64,000 nucleotides of DNA from Treponema sp. (GCA_017484285.1 JAFUTH010000006.1:62001-126000), one strand, 5' to 3'; shown: positions 43,901 through 52,491, counted from the first letter of the stretch. Notes: generated by a model not told the origin, from the letters alone. Numbers and translations: made by a program.

Positions 43901-43913
43901 TCGTGATAAACAC

Positions 43914-44037
43914 AAAAACAGGCTCTCAGCGAGAACGCGGTACTGGAATCCACAGTTGTGCGTATTTGGAAATTGGACTCGCTTCGCTCGCCCGCACAAA
44001 GTGGATTCGTACCACAACCTCGCTTACGCCTGTTTTT
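43914..44037. terminator. Long rod-like bidirectional terminator between the S1-domain gene and lysA
   Basis: Arms AAAAACAGGC (43914-43923) and GCCTGTTTTT (44028-44037) continue inward as a long imperfect stem sharing AGCGAG, GGTAC and AATCCA with their complements. A short TTGTGCG/CGCACAA inner stem lies near the centre. T-runs occur on both strands, so it can end both convergent genes. Confidence 0.75.
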
Positions 44038-44074
44038 GCATTTTTCGTGCTTTTTTAAGCAATCAGCAGATGAC

Positions 44075-45340
44075 TTAATTAAACTCGTCCACTCCCGCTA
44101 AATCAAGCGTGCTGAACAAATCATCAATCGTCTCTCTTCGGCGGATTTCCTTTACGCTGCCGTCTTCGCGCAAAAGAAGCTCGCCGCACCGCAATTTTCC
44201 GTTGTAGTTAAAGCCCATTGCCCGACCGTGCGCACCCGCGTCGTGGATAATCACCAAGTCGCCGATGTCAATCTTCGGCAATTCGCGCTGAACAGCGAAT
44301 TTGTCACAGTTCTCGCAGAGCGAGCCGACCACATCGTACACATGGTCGCGCGGAGCATTTTCTTTGCCGCTAACCGTAACTTCATGGTATGCACCGTACA
44401 TGCCTGGTCGCATCAAGTCCGCCATGCAAGAATCCAAGCCGATGTACTCTCGGTAAATGTGCTTTTCGTGGATTGCCTTTGCAACAAGCCAGCCGTACGG
44501 TCCTGTAATCGGGCGACCACATTCCCAGTAGATTTCAAGCGGATCAAGACCTGCGGGAACGACAACGCGGTCGTATTCAGCGCGGATTCCTTTTGCCACT
44601 TCGTCGTAGTCGACTGCTTTTTGCTCGGGCTTGTACGGAATTCCCAATCCTCCGCCCAAGTCCACGAATTCGATTCGCACGCCAAGCTTTTCTTTGACTT
44701 CCGCCGCAAGTTCAAACACGAGTTTTGCCGTGTCAACGAAGAACGCGGGATTGAGTTCGTTTGAGGCGACCATCGTGTGCAAGCCGAAGTGCTGAACGCC
44801 CTCTTCCTTGCAGATTTTGTAGGCTTCAATCATCTGCTCGCGCGTGAGTCCGTATTTGGCTTCTTCTGGCTTTCCGATGATTGAATTGCACCCCTGTTTT
44901 TCGCTTCCCGGATTGTAGCGGAAACAGATTGTGTCGGGCAGTTTTCCGCCGAGTGCGTTCTTTAAGAACGGAATGTGCGTGATGTCGTCGAGGTTGATGA
45001 TGTTCCCGTTCGCAAAGGCGTATTTGTATTCGTTTGCGGGAGTTTCGTTCGAGGTGAACATGACATGCTTGCCCTTGATTCCGCTCATTGAAGAGAGCAT
45101 GAGTTCGGGAAGGCTTGAGCAGTCCGCGCCGCAGCCCTCGCTTGCCAAAATCTTCAAGATGTATGGATTCGGGCAGGCTTTGACCGCGTAGTATTCTCGG
45201 AAAGTCGGAAAGATAGAAAAAGCCTTAGTAAAACGGCGCATGTTCTCGCGGATTGCCTTTTCGTCATATAAGTAAAACGGTGTGGGAAACTGCTCTGTGA
45301 GTTTCGTCAATTGTTCGTGTGAAAGTGGAAATGTTTTCAT
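44075..45340 (-). CDS. lysA: Diaminopimelate decarboxylase (PLP fold III)
   Basis: 421 residues. The PLP Lys is in YYAVKACPNP, HTMVASNE occupies the usual glycine/His region, and DLGGGLGIPY and ECGRPITGPYG are the phosphate-binding and substrate segments. It converts meso-DAP to lysine. Some features (SEKQGC, GLHTMVAS) differ from the common LysA, so a related decarboxylase is possible, but lysC, asd and dapA in the same window favour lysA. The ATG has no ribosome site; an extended -10 box (TGTTAGAAT) lies nine bases upstream. Confidence 0.85.
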   Translation of the reverse strand: MKTFPLSHEQLTKLTEQFPTPFYLYDEKAIRENMRRFTKAFSIFPTFREYYAVKACPNPYILKILASEGCGADCSSLPELMLSSMSGIKGKHVMFTSNETPANEYKYAFANGNIINLDDITHIPFLKNALGGKLPDTICFRYNPGSEKQGCNSIIGKPEEAKYGLTREQMIEAYKICKEEGVQHFGLHTMVASNELNPAFFVDTAKLVFELAAEVKEKLGVRIEFVDLGGGLGIPYKPEQKAVDYDEVAKGIRAEYDRVVVPAGLDPLEIYWECGRPITGPYGWLVAKAIHEKHIYREYIGLDSCMADLMRPGMYGAYHEVTVSGKENAPRDHVYDVVGSLCENCDKFAVQRELPKIDIGDLVIIHDAGAHGRAMGFNYNGKLRCGELLLREDGSVKEIRRRETIDDLFSTLDLAGVDEFN

Positions 45341-45349
45341 AGTAAGAAT

Positions 45350-45358
45350 ATTCTAACA
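45350..45358 (-). promoter_or_regulatory. Extended -10 box of lysA
   Basis: On the minus strand TGTTAGAAT ends nine bases before the ATG at 45340. A short or absent leader is predicted, as at lysC, which has TAGAAT at the same distance. Confidence 0.45.
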
Positions 45359-45462
45359 TTTTTCTTGATTTTGTGAAAATATGTGTTAGAGTTATATCAA
45401 GATTGAGTTAAGAAAATGTAAAAAAGAATGTACCCCAATGTAGGCGTAGGACATATTCCATA

Positions 45463-47712
45463 ATGAAGAAAAAATTTTATATAAACTCCAATGTCGAACG
45501 GCTCATTTCATACGCGGCAACGCTTATTTTGATTCTTGCCCTCAATATTCTTCTCACAAATACGCTCCTTAAAAAAATCACGCAGTCCGCGCAACTTCGC
45601 TTCATACAAGATTGTGCGGAACTCGTCGAAGACTATGCAAACGCGCTTGAATCAAAACTGGCGGCACTCGAAACTGATCTCGACTTAATCTACGCAAAAA
45701 TCGCCTACAAAACAATTTCACCGCTCGAAATTCAACAAATTATCATCAAGGCGCGAAAAGAACTTTCCATTCAGTTTGATGATATTTTTTTCGCAGACCC
45801 CAACGGTGCCGCCTATAACGAATTTGGCGAAATAAACGACATCAACGACCGTGATTATTTCAAAAAAACAATATCTGGCGTATCAAATTTCTATGTCAGC
45901 AATGTAGTCGAATCAAAGCACGATGGTTCGGCAATCTTAGTGTTTTCCCGTCCGGTCTACAACGAATCAAACAAAATCGTGGGAGCAATTTGTTCGGCAT
46001 GTTCACTCGACACATTGGGCAAACTTCTCAACGAGATTAAAATTGGCTCAGAGAGAAAAATGACCATCCGCGACGCAAACAACCGGCTTATCAAACATTA
46101 CAAGCCGAAATGGGTAAACTGGACGTTCGCCCCCTGGAAATACGTTGACAAAAACATCGGAACGGAAGAAGACCCGCACATCGTCAAGGAAACGATCAAC
46201 ACGGAGGGCGAACTTGTCTATTTTTTCAACAGGACGCTCTCAACAACACCGTGGACAGTCGGCGTAACGGTCACACTCGACGAGTTCAAGCAAATCGAAA
46301 AAAAACAAAAAGACTATCAGTATTTTATCTTAGACATCATCATCATCGTCATTTCAGCGATTTTTATTTTAGAATTGTGGATGCACTCGGTTCTCGAACG
46401 ACATCAGATTCTCTCAACGCACATCGACTCGCTCACCCACCTTTGGGTTCGCAGTTATTTTGAAAAAGAGGCGACAAAGCAGCTCAAGCGAAACCCAAGC
46501 TCAAAATTCATGCTCATTGAAGCAGACATGCGCGGCTTCAAATTCATAAACCAAAAATACGGTGAGGCACGGGCAAACAAAACATTGCTTCAATTCTCAA
46601 AGATTCTCTACGAAATCACAAAGAGCTACAACGGCATTTTAAGCCGAGGCTACGCCGACCATTTCTACATCTTCATTAAAATTACGTCCGTGCACAAGTC
46701 AATGCACGTCTTCAAGCAAGATTTGGAACGAATCACGGCGCAAATCAAAGAAATCGACATTCCGCTCTCGCCAAAATTCGGCATCACGTTCCATCTTCCA
46801 AAAAAGAACGAGGGAACACCGTCTATTCAAACGCTCATCAATCAAACGACGTTCGCACGGAATTCGGTCAAAGAAAACGCGCTCCAACAATATGCCATTT
46901 ATGATAGCAAAATGCTTCGTCAGTCATCATCGGACAACTATATCGAATCCTACATGCACAAAGCACTCGAAAAAAACGAATTCTTCGTCATGTACCAGCC
47001 AAAAATCGACTTGCTCACCGATAAAGTGGTCGGGGCAGAAGCGTTAGTGCGCTGGGACAGCCGAGAGCTTGGGTACATGCCACCGAACGCATTCATTCCA
47101 CTGTTTGAGCGCAACAATTTCGTAGTCAAACTTGATTTTTACGTATACGAGCAGGTCTTCAAATTCCTACGTAAATGTCTCGACAACAACGAGCCAGTCG
47201 TGCCGATTTCAGTCAATATGAGCCGAAACCACAACAAGCCGGACAAATTCGTTCACGAATTCACCCATCTTTTAAAACGATACGATATTCCGCCCGCACT
47301 CATTGAAGTCGAGTTGCTTGAGCGCTCATCATTAGACAAAAACCTTCTGCGAGAGATTACGCTCATGCTCCAAAAAGAAGGCTTCAAGGTCGCGATGGAC
47401 GATTTCGGTTCGGGTGAAAGCTCACTCAATATGCTTTCAACGATTCCTGTCAATGTGCTCAAATTCGACCGTTCCTTCTTGTTTGCAAGCGATACAGAAA
47501 ACGGTACGCTTGACGAAACTGCCGAGAATTTCATCGAAACGCTCGTTGATTTGGGGAAAAATCTTAAAAAAGAAACCATTTTCGAGGGCGTAGAGACCGA
47601 AGAACAGCGTGACTTTCTGCGCAAAATCAAATGCGATCAGGTGCAGGGCTTCTTCTACTCAAAACCGCTCCGCGAAGATGAATATATGCAATTCTTGAAG
47701 AAACACAGATAA
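45463..47712 (+). CDS. Membrane GGDEF-EAL protein with Cache sensor; cyclase half degenerate, phosphodiesterase half intact
   Basis: 749 residues. Membrane helices at about 14-34 and 285-305 bound a Cache-type sensor (residues 40-280; FADPNGAAYNEFGEINDINDRDYF split across its core). The GGDEF domain at about 320-470 has RGYADHF in place of GGDEF, so it should not make c-di-GMP. The EAL domain at about 490-745 keeps EALVRW, the Glu of VELLERS, DDFGSGESS, KFDRSF and EGVET, so hydrolysis of c-di-GMP is likely. The start is preceded only by a weak AGGA. The nucleotidyltransferase gene follows 17 bases downstream. Confidence 0.92.
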   Translation: MKKKFYINSNVERLISYAATLILILALNILLTNTLLKKITQSAQLRFIQDCAELVEDYANALESKLAALETDLDLIYAKIAYKTISPLEIQQIIIKARKELSIQFDDIFFADPNGAAYNEFGEINDINDRDYFKKTISGVSNFYVSNVVESKHDGSAILVFSRPVYNESNKIVGAICSACSLDTLGKLLNEIKIGSERKMTIRDANNRLIKHYKPKWVNWTFAPWKYVDKNIGTEEDPHIVKETINTEGELVYFFNRTLSTTPWTVGVTVTLDEFKQIEKKQKDYQYFILDIIIIVISAIFILELWMHSVLERHQILSTHIDSLTHLWVRSYFEKEATKQLKRNPSSKFMLIEADMRGFKFINQKYGEARANKTLLQFSKILYEITKSYNGILSRGYADHFYIFIKITSVHKSMHVFKQDLERITAQIKEIDIPLSPKFGITFHLPKKNEGTPSIQTLINQTTFARNSVKENALQQYAIYDSKMLRQSSSDNYIESYMHKALEKNEFFVMYQPKIDLLTDKVVGAEALVRWDSRELGYMPPNAFIPLFERNNFVVKLDFYVYEQVFKFLRKCLDNNEPVVPISVNMSRNHNKPDKFVHEFTHLLKRYDIPPALIEVELLERSSLDKNLLREITLMLQKEGFKVAMDDFGSGESSLNMLSTIPVNVLKFDRSFLFASDTENGTLDETAENFIETLVDLGKNLKKETIFEGVETEEQRDFLRKIKCDQVQGFFYSKPLREDEYMQFLKKHR

Positions 47713-47729
47713 AGGAGTATCTTACATAT

Positions 47730-48653
47730 ATGAAACCAACATTATTAGTTTTGGCGGCAGGAATGGGAAGCCGCTATGGTGGCGTCAAGCAGATTGACGC
47801 GGTAGGAAAGAACGGCGAGTGCCTTTTGGATTTCGCCGCATACGACGCAAAAAAATGCGGATTCGGAAAAGTTGTGTACATTATCCGAAAAGACATCGAA
47901 AAGGACTTCCGTGAGCGGCTTTTTGACCGAGTTGCACGCAATTTCAACGCGGAATATGTCTTCCAAACGCCGACGGCACTTCTGAACGAGGAAGAGCAAA
48001 AGCAGGCTGCAGAACGAACAAAGCCGTGGGGCACGATTCACGCCGTGTTGTGTGCAAAAGAAGCAATCCACGAGCCGTTCGCCGTAATTAACGCTGATGA
48101 TTACTACGGAAGAGCCGCGTTCGAGACTTTGGGAAAATATCTTTCTTCAATTTCAAACGACTGCACCGAGCACGCGATGGTCGGCTACATTCTCGGAAAC
48201 ACGATGAGCCGAAACGGTTCAGTAAGCCGAGGCGTGGCGCAGACTGAGGGCGGCTACCTCAAATCAATCGTCGAAAACACGAAAATCTACTACACGGGCG
48301 AGCATTTTGAAGGCAACGAGATTATTTCCGAACTTGACGGAAAAACCGTGCCGATGACGGGCAAAGAAACCGTGAGCATGAACTTGTTCGGTTTTTCGCC
48401 AAAAGCATTCGAGGGCTTTGAAGAATACTGGGCAAACTTTAAAAAGACGAGCCTTGCGCTCCCGAAAGCAGAGGCATTGCTTCCTGTGGCGGCGAGCGAC
48501 ATCATCAAAAACGGCGAGGGCAAAATCAAAGTCTTCACGAGCGATGAAAGCTGGTTCGGCATGACCTACCCCGAAGACAAGCAGGTCGTCAAAGACGAAA
48601 TCGCCAAGAAAATCGCAGTTGGATACTACCCCGAAAAATTGTGGGAGAAATAA
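47730..48653 (+). CDS. Sugar-phosphate nucleotidyltransferase-like protein
   Basis: 307 residues beginning with the nucleotidyltransferase signature LVLAAGMGSRYGGVKQID. NADDYYG, the metal-binding Asp segment, is at about 120. It should transfer a nucleotide to a sugar phosphate, but it does not match GalU, RmlA or GlmU closely, so the substrate is open. AAGGAG precedes the ATG. manA follows after an inverted CACAGAT repeat and manC lies at the window end, so a role in surface-sugar supply is plausible. Confidence 0.82.
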   Translation: MKPTLLVLAAGMGSRYGGVKQIDAVGKNGECLLDFAAYDAKKCGFGKVVYIIRKDIEKDFRERLFDRVARNFNAEYVFQTPTALLNEEEQKQAAERTKPWGTIHAVLCAKEAIHEPFAVINADDYYGRAAFETLGKYLSSISNDCTEHAMVGYILGNTMSRNGSVSRGVAQTEGGYLKSIVENTKIYYTGEHFEGNEIISELDGKTVPMTGKETVSMNLFGFSPKAFEGFEEYWANFKKTSLALPKAEALLPVAASDIIKNGEGKIKVFTSDESWFGMTYPEDKQVVKDEIAKKIAVGYYPEKLWEK

Positions 48654-48655
48654 GT

Positions 48656-48722
48656 CCACAGATTTACACAGATAAACACAGATTAAAACTCATAATCTGT
48701 GTAAATCGGTGCTAATCTGTGG
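48656..48722. repeat. CACAGAT inverted word repeat, short loop
   Basis: Three CACAGAT words followed, after about eight bases, by their complements (AATCTGTG type). The whole folds as a hairpin. The right arm supplies a false in-frame GTG start for manA. Confidence 0.85.
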
Positions 48723-48732
48723 ATTAAAAACT

Positions 48733-49539
48733 ATGCTTAAACTGAATCCTATTCGCTCAGAAAAGGTGTGGGGGTACGAAGACTGGATTGCTTCGACTCA
48801 CGTTGACGGGCTTCAAAAAGAATTTGCTTCTCTTGTGGGAGACTATCCACTCCTTGTAAAAATCATTCAGGCGAATGACACGCTTTCGGTGCAAGTCCAC
48901 CCCGACGACGCGGACGCAAAGCGACTTGAGGGCGAAAACGAGCGCGGAAAAACAGAATGCTGGTATGTGCTTTCTGCCGATGAGGGCGCAAGTTTGGTCT
49001 ACGGGCTGAACGGAAATCCTTCAAAAAAAGAGCTTCGTGCGGCAATCAAAGAAAACACGCTCGAAAAGTATTTGAATCGCGTTGAAGTCAAAAAAGGCGA
49101 CTTTATTTTTATTCCGTCGGGAACAGTTCATGCGATTGGCGGCGGCTTACGGCTTTTGGAAGTTCAGCAGAGTTGCAACATCACCTATCGTTTGTACGAC
49201 TGGGGCAGACCGCGTGAAGTCCACATTGAAAAGGGCGTTGAAGTTATCAAAAACGAAAAACGAAGCGAAATCGCTCCGCTCGGTGAAGAATTTGAGTGCG
49301 AATATTTCAAACTTCAAAAAGAGCCGTTGAAAGGCGGGTATTCGTTTTTGGTCTCACCGTCTGCAAAAACGGCGGAACTCGTGTTCATTTCTGAAGGAAG
49401 TGGCACAATCCGTTCGACAGCAAAAGACGGAACGAAAACGGAAACGCAATTCAAAAAAGAAGAAATTTTCGCAGTCACGCAAAGCGAAAAAATCACGCTT
49501 GAAGGTCACGGCGAAGTCATTCGGATTTCGGCAAAATAA
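48733..49539 (+). CDS. manA: Mannose-6-phosphate isomerase, short class I type
   Basis: About 268 residues. Zinc ligands are visible in QVHPDD and in the FIPSGTVHAIGGG segment; ECWYV and LLEVQQSCNITYRLYDWGR complete the cupin site. It interconverts fructose-6-P and mannose-6-P. I chose the ATG at 48733 because the upstream GTG lies in a repeat. The length is that of the short bacterial form. It converges on the polyferredoxin gene with two bases between the stops and no terminator in between. Confidence 0.95.
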   Translation: MLKLNPIRSEKVWGYEDWIASTHVDGLQKEFASLVGDYPLLVKIIQANDTLSVQVHPDDADAKRLEGENERGKTECWYVLSADEGASLVYGLNGNPSKKELRAAIKENTLEKYLNRVEVKKGDFIFIPSGTVHAIGGGLRLLEVQQSCNITYRLYDWGRPREVHIEKGVEVIKNEKRSEIAPLGEEFECEYFKLQKEPLKGGYSFLVSPSAKTAELVFISEGSGTIRSTAKDGTKTETQFKKEEIFAVTQSEKITLEGHGEVIRISAK

Positions 49540-49541
49540 TT

Positions 49542-50390
49542 CTATCGTGCAAGCTGAATCGCTTTGTGCGGGCAGGCTGCCTTGCAGTCACCGCACCGAA
49601 TGCAGTCCGCGCTGTTCGGTTTTTCGTACACGGGAATATCGAGTTTACAAGTCTTTTGGCACGCGCCGCATTTCGTGCATTTTTCGGTGTCGATTTTAAA
49701 GCGATAGAATGAGACTTTGTTGAACACGCCGTAAATCGCGCCGAGCGGGCAGACATAGCGGCAGAACGGTCGGTACATCACTATTGAAGAAAAAATCGTC
49801 ACGAGCAAAATCGCGAGTTTCCACTTGAAGATGAAGCCTGCCGCCCCTCGCATAGCGGAATTGAGCAACACGAGCGGAATGCCGCCCTCAAGCGTTCCCA
49901 CGGGGCAGACCCATTTGCAAAACCACGGCTCGCCCAAGCCCGTAAAGTCCGCCACGAACGCGGGAAGAATCAGCACGAACACGGCGAGAAAGAAAAATCT
50001 AAAGTAGCGAAGGAATTTTTCACCCGGAAGACGGCGGATTTTTTTGACGAAGGGAATTTTATAAAGCAAGTCTTGCACCAGTCCGAACGGACACAAAAAT
50101 CCGCACACAAATCGACCGAGGAGCGTGCCGAAAATGACGAGCAAGCCTGTCACATAGAGCGAGATTTTGTATTCGCGGGCGTTCAGCGTAGCTTGAAGCG
50201 AGCCAATCGGACACGCCCCCAACGCACCGGGACACGAATAACAGTTCATGCCGGGCACGCAGACATACTTACTCGCCCCCGTAAAAATCTCCCCGCGCGC
50301 AAAGCCCTTGATGTAGCCGTTAGAAATCGCGGCAAAGCACGCTTGCACGAGAAGGCGGATTTTTCTGTGGAACGAGAGTGCGTTTTTCAT
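49542..50390 (-). CDS. Polytopic 4Fe-4S protein (NapH/CcoG-like)
   Basis: About 282 residues. Membrane helices are interleaved with three C-x-x-x-C-P motifs (CGFLCPFG, CKWVCPVG, CRYVCPLG). Two ferredoxin clusters are at the C terminus (CTKCGACQKTC and CIRCGDCKAACPH). An N-terminal CVPGMNCYSCPGALGACP adds further Cys. It probably carries electrons across or along the inner membrane to the periplasm. I chose the ATG at 50390, which shares one base with the stop of the small CXXC gene upstream. The TlpA-like thioredoxin, small protein and this protein form one unit. Confidence 0.9.
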   Translation of the reverse strand: MKNALSFHRKIRLLVQACFAAISNGYIKGFARGEIFTGASKYVCVPGMNCYSCPGALGACPIGSLQATLNAREYKISLYVTGLLVIFGTLLGRFVCGFLCPFGLVQDLLYKIPFVKKIRRLPGEKFLRYFRFFFLAVFVLILPAFVADFTGLGEPWFCKWVCPVGTLEGGIPLVLLNSAMRGAAGFIFKWKLAILLVTIFSSIVMYRPFCRYVCPLGAIYGVFNKVSFYRFKIDTEKCTKCGACQKTCKLDIPVYEKPNSADCIRCGDCKAACPHKAIQLAR

Positions 50391-50545
50391 CAGCCGATTC
50401 CGATACATTCAAGACAGATGCGAGATGCTTTGTTAAAGACAGTAACTGCTTCGCCTCGGAAAATGCCTGCAATAACGAGGGCGATTCCGATGATAATCAA
50501 GAGAATTGAAATTATTTTCTGCTTTTTTGTTGCTATCAATTTCAT
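50390..50545 (-). CDS. Small CXXC membrane protein, CD1871A type
   Basis: 51 residues: a basic start (MKLIATKKQK), one membrane helix (IISILLIIIGIALVIAGI), and a tail ending KASRICLECIGIG. The single-helix plan and terminal C-L-E-C-I-G-I-G match the CD1871A family of CXXC proteins often found beside TlpA-like and 4Fe-4S proteins. The Cys pair should face the periplasm and may relay electrons between the polyferredoxin and the thioredoxin-like protein. The stop overlaps the polyferredoxin start. No strong ribosome site is seen. It is short enough to be missed by automatic annotation. Confidence 0.85.
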   Translation of the reverse strand: MKLIATKKQKIISILLIIIGIALVIAGIFRGEAVTVFNKASRICLECIGIG

Positions 50546-50550
50546 ACTGT

Positions 50551-50633
50551 TGTCACACGGATTCGAGATTCCTACGGAATCTCTGCTTTAAATGATTTTG
50601 ATTTTGCGTTAGCAAAATCGAATCCGTGTGACA
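50551..50633. repeat. Branched palindrome between the TlpA-like and CXXC genes
   Basis: Perfect 16-base outer arms (50551-50566 and 50618-50633) enclose two hairpins, GATTCC/GGAATC and GATTTTGC/GCAAAATC. The plan matches the element at 10319-10425, with the same outer-arm length but different sequence. It begins three bases after the TlpA-like stop in transcript order. Confidence 0.75.
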
Positions 50634-50636
50634 CTC

Positions 50637-51164
50637 CTATTTCTGCTTCTTCAATAAATCATCGATAATCTTCTGCCAGTCTTTTTGGCTTCGCGCGCCG
50701 AGGTACATCTGACCGATGATTTTGCCGTCTTTGTCCACGAAAAAGGTTGCGGGAACTGCCTGAATGTTTCGCAAAAGTCCGTTCATCATGTCCTTCGTCG
50801 GGACGATGTGCGTGTAGGTCGCGCCCGTCTGTGCGATAATCGCGTCTCCGTCGGCTTTGGTGCGCGGGAGAATCGTGCCCGTGCGGTCAACAATGTCAAT
50901 CGGGATTCCGACGACTTGAACGCCTTTTGCCTTGTTTGCTTCGCCCAGTTTGGCAAGGTCGGGCATTTCGCGGATGCACGACGGGCAGAATGTGCCCCAA
51001 ATGTTTACAAGAGTGATTTTGTTCTTTGCGAAAATCGCGTCGGTCACTTCAGTGCCGTTCAGGTCTTTGCTAGTGAATGTCACTTTGTCGCCAGCCTTTT
51101 GTGCGAACGAGAGCGTTGCCACAGAGAAAAGCGCGAGAAGCGCGAATAATTTTTTCATTTTCAT
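50637..51164 (-). CDS. TlpA-like periplasmic thioredoxin
   Basis: 175 residues. A signal peptide (ends LSFAQ) precedes a thioredoxin fold with IWGTFCPSCIREMPDL, the redox pair C-P-S-C, and the cis-Pro region QAVPATFFVDKDG. It should reduce or oxidise periplasmic thiols. AAGGAG lies ahead of the ATG at 51164. Downstream are a branched palindrome, the CXXC protein and the 4Fe-4S protein, an arrangement implying electron supply from the inside. Confidence 0.93.
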   Translation of the reverse strand: MKMKKLFALLALFSVATLSFAQKAGDKVTFTSKDLNGTEVTDAIFAKNKITLVNIWGTFCPSCIREMPDLAKLGEANKAKGVQVVGIPIDIVDRTGTILPRTKADGDAIIAQTGATYTHIVPTKDMMNGLLRNIQAVPATFFVDKDGKIIGQMYLGARSQKDWQKIIDDLLKKQK

Positions 51165-51189
51165 AGGTGTCTCCTTCGATTTTACTTCT

Positions 51190-51216
51190 TCTATAAAGAT
51201 AGCACAGTTTTGTCAA
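51190..51216 (-). promoter_or_regulatory. Promoter of the TlpA-like redox unit
   Basis: On the minus strand TTGACA (51216-51211) and TATAGA (51195-51190) with a 15-base spacer, slightly short. It is divergent from the lipoprotein promoter about 80 bases away. Confidence 0.5.
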
Positions 51217-51291
51217 ATCGACCTTAAAAAACGGTGAATGAAGATGAAAAATTGTTCATAAATGAGAGCCGTAGGCGTGGGGAAGAAAGGG

Positions 51292-51320
51292 TTGCGAGAT
51301 TCTTTTTGGCATGGTACACT
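51292..51320 (+). promoter_or_regulatory. Promoter of the poly-G lipoprotein gene
   Basis: TTGCGA (51292-51297), 17 bases, TACACT (51315-51320), with TGG before the -10 giving an extended form. The leader is about 60 bases. Confidence 0.6.
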
Positions 51321-51389
51321 AATTTTAACTGGTGTTTTATATGACGATTCGGGGAATATTTTGCCCATAATAGTTTGGAGAAAAATGAT

Positions 51390-52469
51390 ATGAAAAAGAA
51401 AACTTTGGTCGGTAAGTTGCAGAATATGACAAAACTATTCTTTATTATTTATACCCTGTCATTTGTATGGGGGGGGGTAATCTCATGTTCTCAAAGTGAT
51501 AGTGAAAATAACAAGAATCAGACTGACAGCGAACAACCAACCAATGGTGGCAAAACCGACGAAGGTCAAACACAAAACCCAGAAAACGGCGACAACACCG
51601 AAGGTCAAAACGAAGAAGGCAAAACCGATGACCAACCCACCACTATCGACGATTCGAAATATAGTCAACCAGTACTCAAAACTATTGGTGACGCAAACAG
51701 TGGATTTACATTTTACGGATTTGAAAAAGGTGGTTTTACCTACACAGGTAACATTGTAACTGATACTAACTACTATTTAGGTAAATATCAAAATCACGTT
51801 AATGAACTAGTTAACAACTTAAACAATTCTTTGGATGAAAACACCAAAAATTATTTCAGTTCTTATTTGAACGCAGTGCAACAAAACACCTACAACAATG
51901 CTAATTTAGACCAAGTTATTGAAACTAATTATAACAATGGTGCCTATATTTATAATGACATTATTTCCGCAATCCCTTTAACCGACACCTATGGAATGAA
52001 AAATGAAGATAAAGTTAAATTTGCTTATGGTTTTGAAGCAATGTCAAATTATGCGTATGGGAAATCCTACTCTCTTGACACAACGATGTCAAATAAATAT
52101 TCAAACAAAATGAAAAGCGTAAGGGCTATGTTAGAATCTTATGGAATGACTAATTTAACACAAGACATTGGCGATAATAAATGTACTAAAATTGCGAGTG
52201 AAGTTAACCGAATTTTAGGCATTGCAGTAACCAACTTAAATTCACAACGTGGTATTAATGTTTCCGTAGAACAATTGCAACAATTAATGAATATTACAAT
52301 GACTGCCAAATCGATGGAAAATATCCACGATATTCATAAAGATGTAGCGGCGTTAGGACACAACAGCTGCGGTATTAAATTAACCTTAGATAGTACAATG
52401 GAAAATACCGCAATTAATTCATTATCGGCGTCAACTTCTGTTGCCCCAAATTACGAAATGGGTCTTTAA
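51390..52469 (+). CDS. Predicted surface lipoprotein with in-frame poly-G tract, unknown function
   Basis: About 359 residues from the ATG at 51390. A signal peptide ends in the lipobox GVISC (Cys33). Residues about 35-85 are a low-complexity Asn/Thr/Glu/Gly/Asp linker. The rest is Asn/Tyr/Thr-rich and has no recognised domain. A run of nine G bases (51469-51477) encodes Trp-Gly-Gly-Val just before the lipobox. Gain or loss of one G would shift the frame there, so phase variation is likely. Codons are visibly A+T-rich compared with its neighbours (AAT, TTA, ATT), suggesting recent acquisition. Confidence 0.75.
   Translation: MKKKTLVGKLQNMTKLFFIIYTLSFVWGGVISCSQSDSENNKNQTDSEQPTNGGKTDEGQTQNPENGDNTEGQNEEGKTDDQPTTIDDSKYSQPVLKTIGDANSGFTFYGFEKGGFTYTGNIVTDTNYYLGKYQNHVNELVNNLNNSLDENTKNYFSSYLNAVQQNTYNNANLDQVIETNYNNGAYIYNDIISAIPLTDTYGMKNEDKVKFAYGFEAMSNYAYGKSYSLDTTMSNKYSNKMKSVRAMLESYGMTNLTQDIGDNKCTKIASEVNRILGIAVTNLNSQRGINVSVEQLQQLMNITMTAKSMENIHDIHKDVAALGHNSCGIKLTLDSTMENTAINSLSASTSVAPNYEMGL
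51469..51477 (+). repeat. Homopolymeric G9 tract inside the lipoprotein reading frame
   Basis: Nine consecutive G bases in codons 27-30, directly before the lipobox. As written the frame is open (ON). It is a candidate slipped-strand switch. Confidence 0.9.
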
Positions 52470-52491
52470 TCAATTTCCATTTTATACTAAC

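Noticed and set aside
45341-45462. Lysine riboswitch before lysA or lysC
   Set aside because: Gaps are too short and the predicted promoters lie nine bases from the starts, leaving no leader for an aptamer.
50551-50633. Branched palindrome as an intrinsic terminator
   Set aside because: No T-run follows on the coding strand and the downstream genes belong to the same unit.
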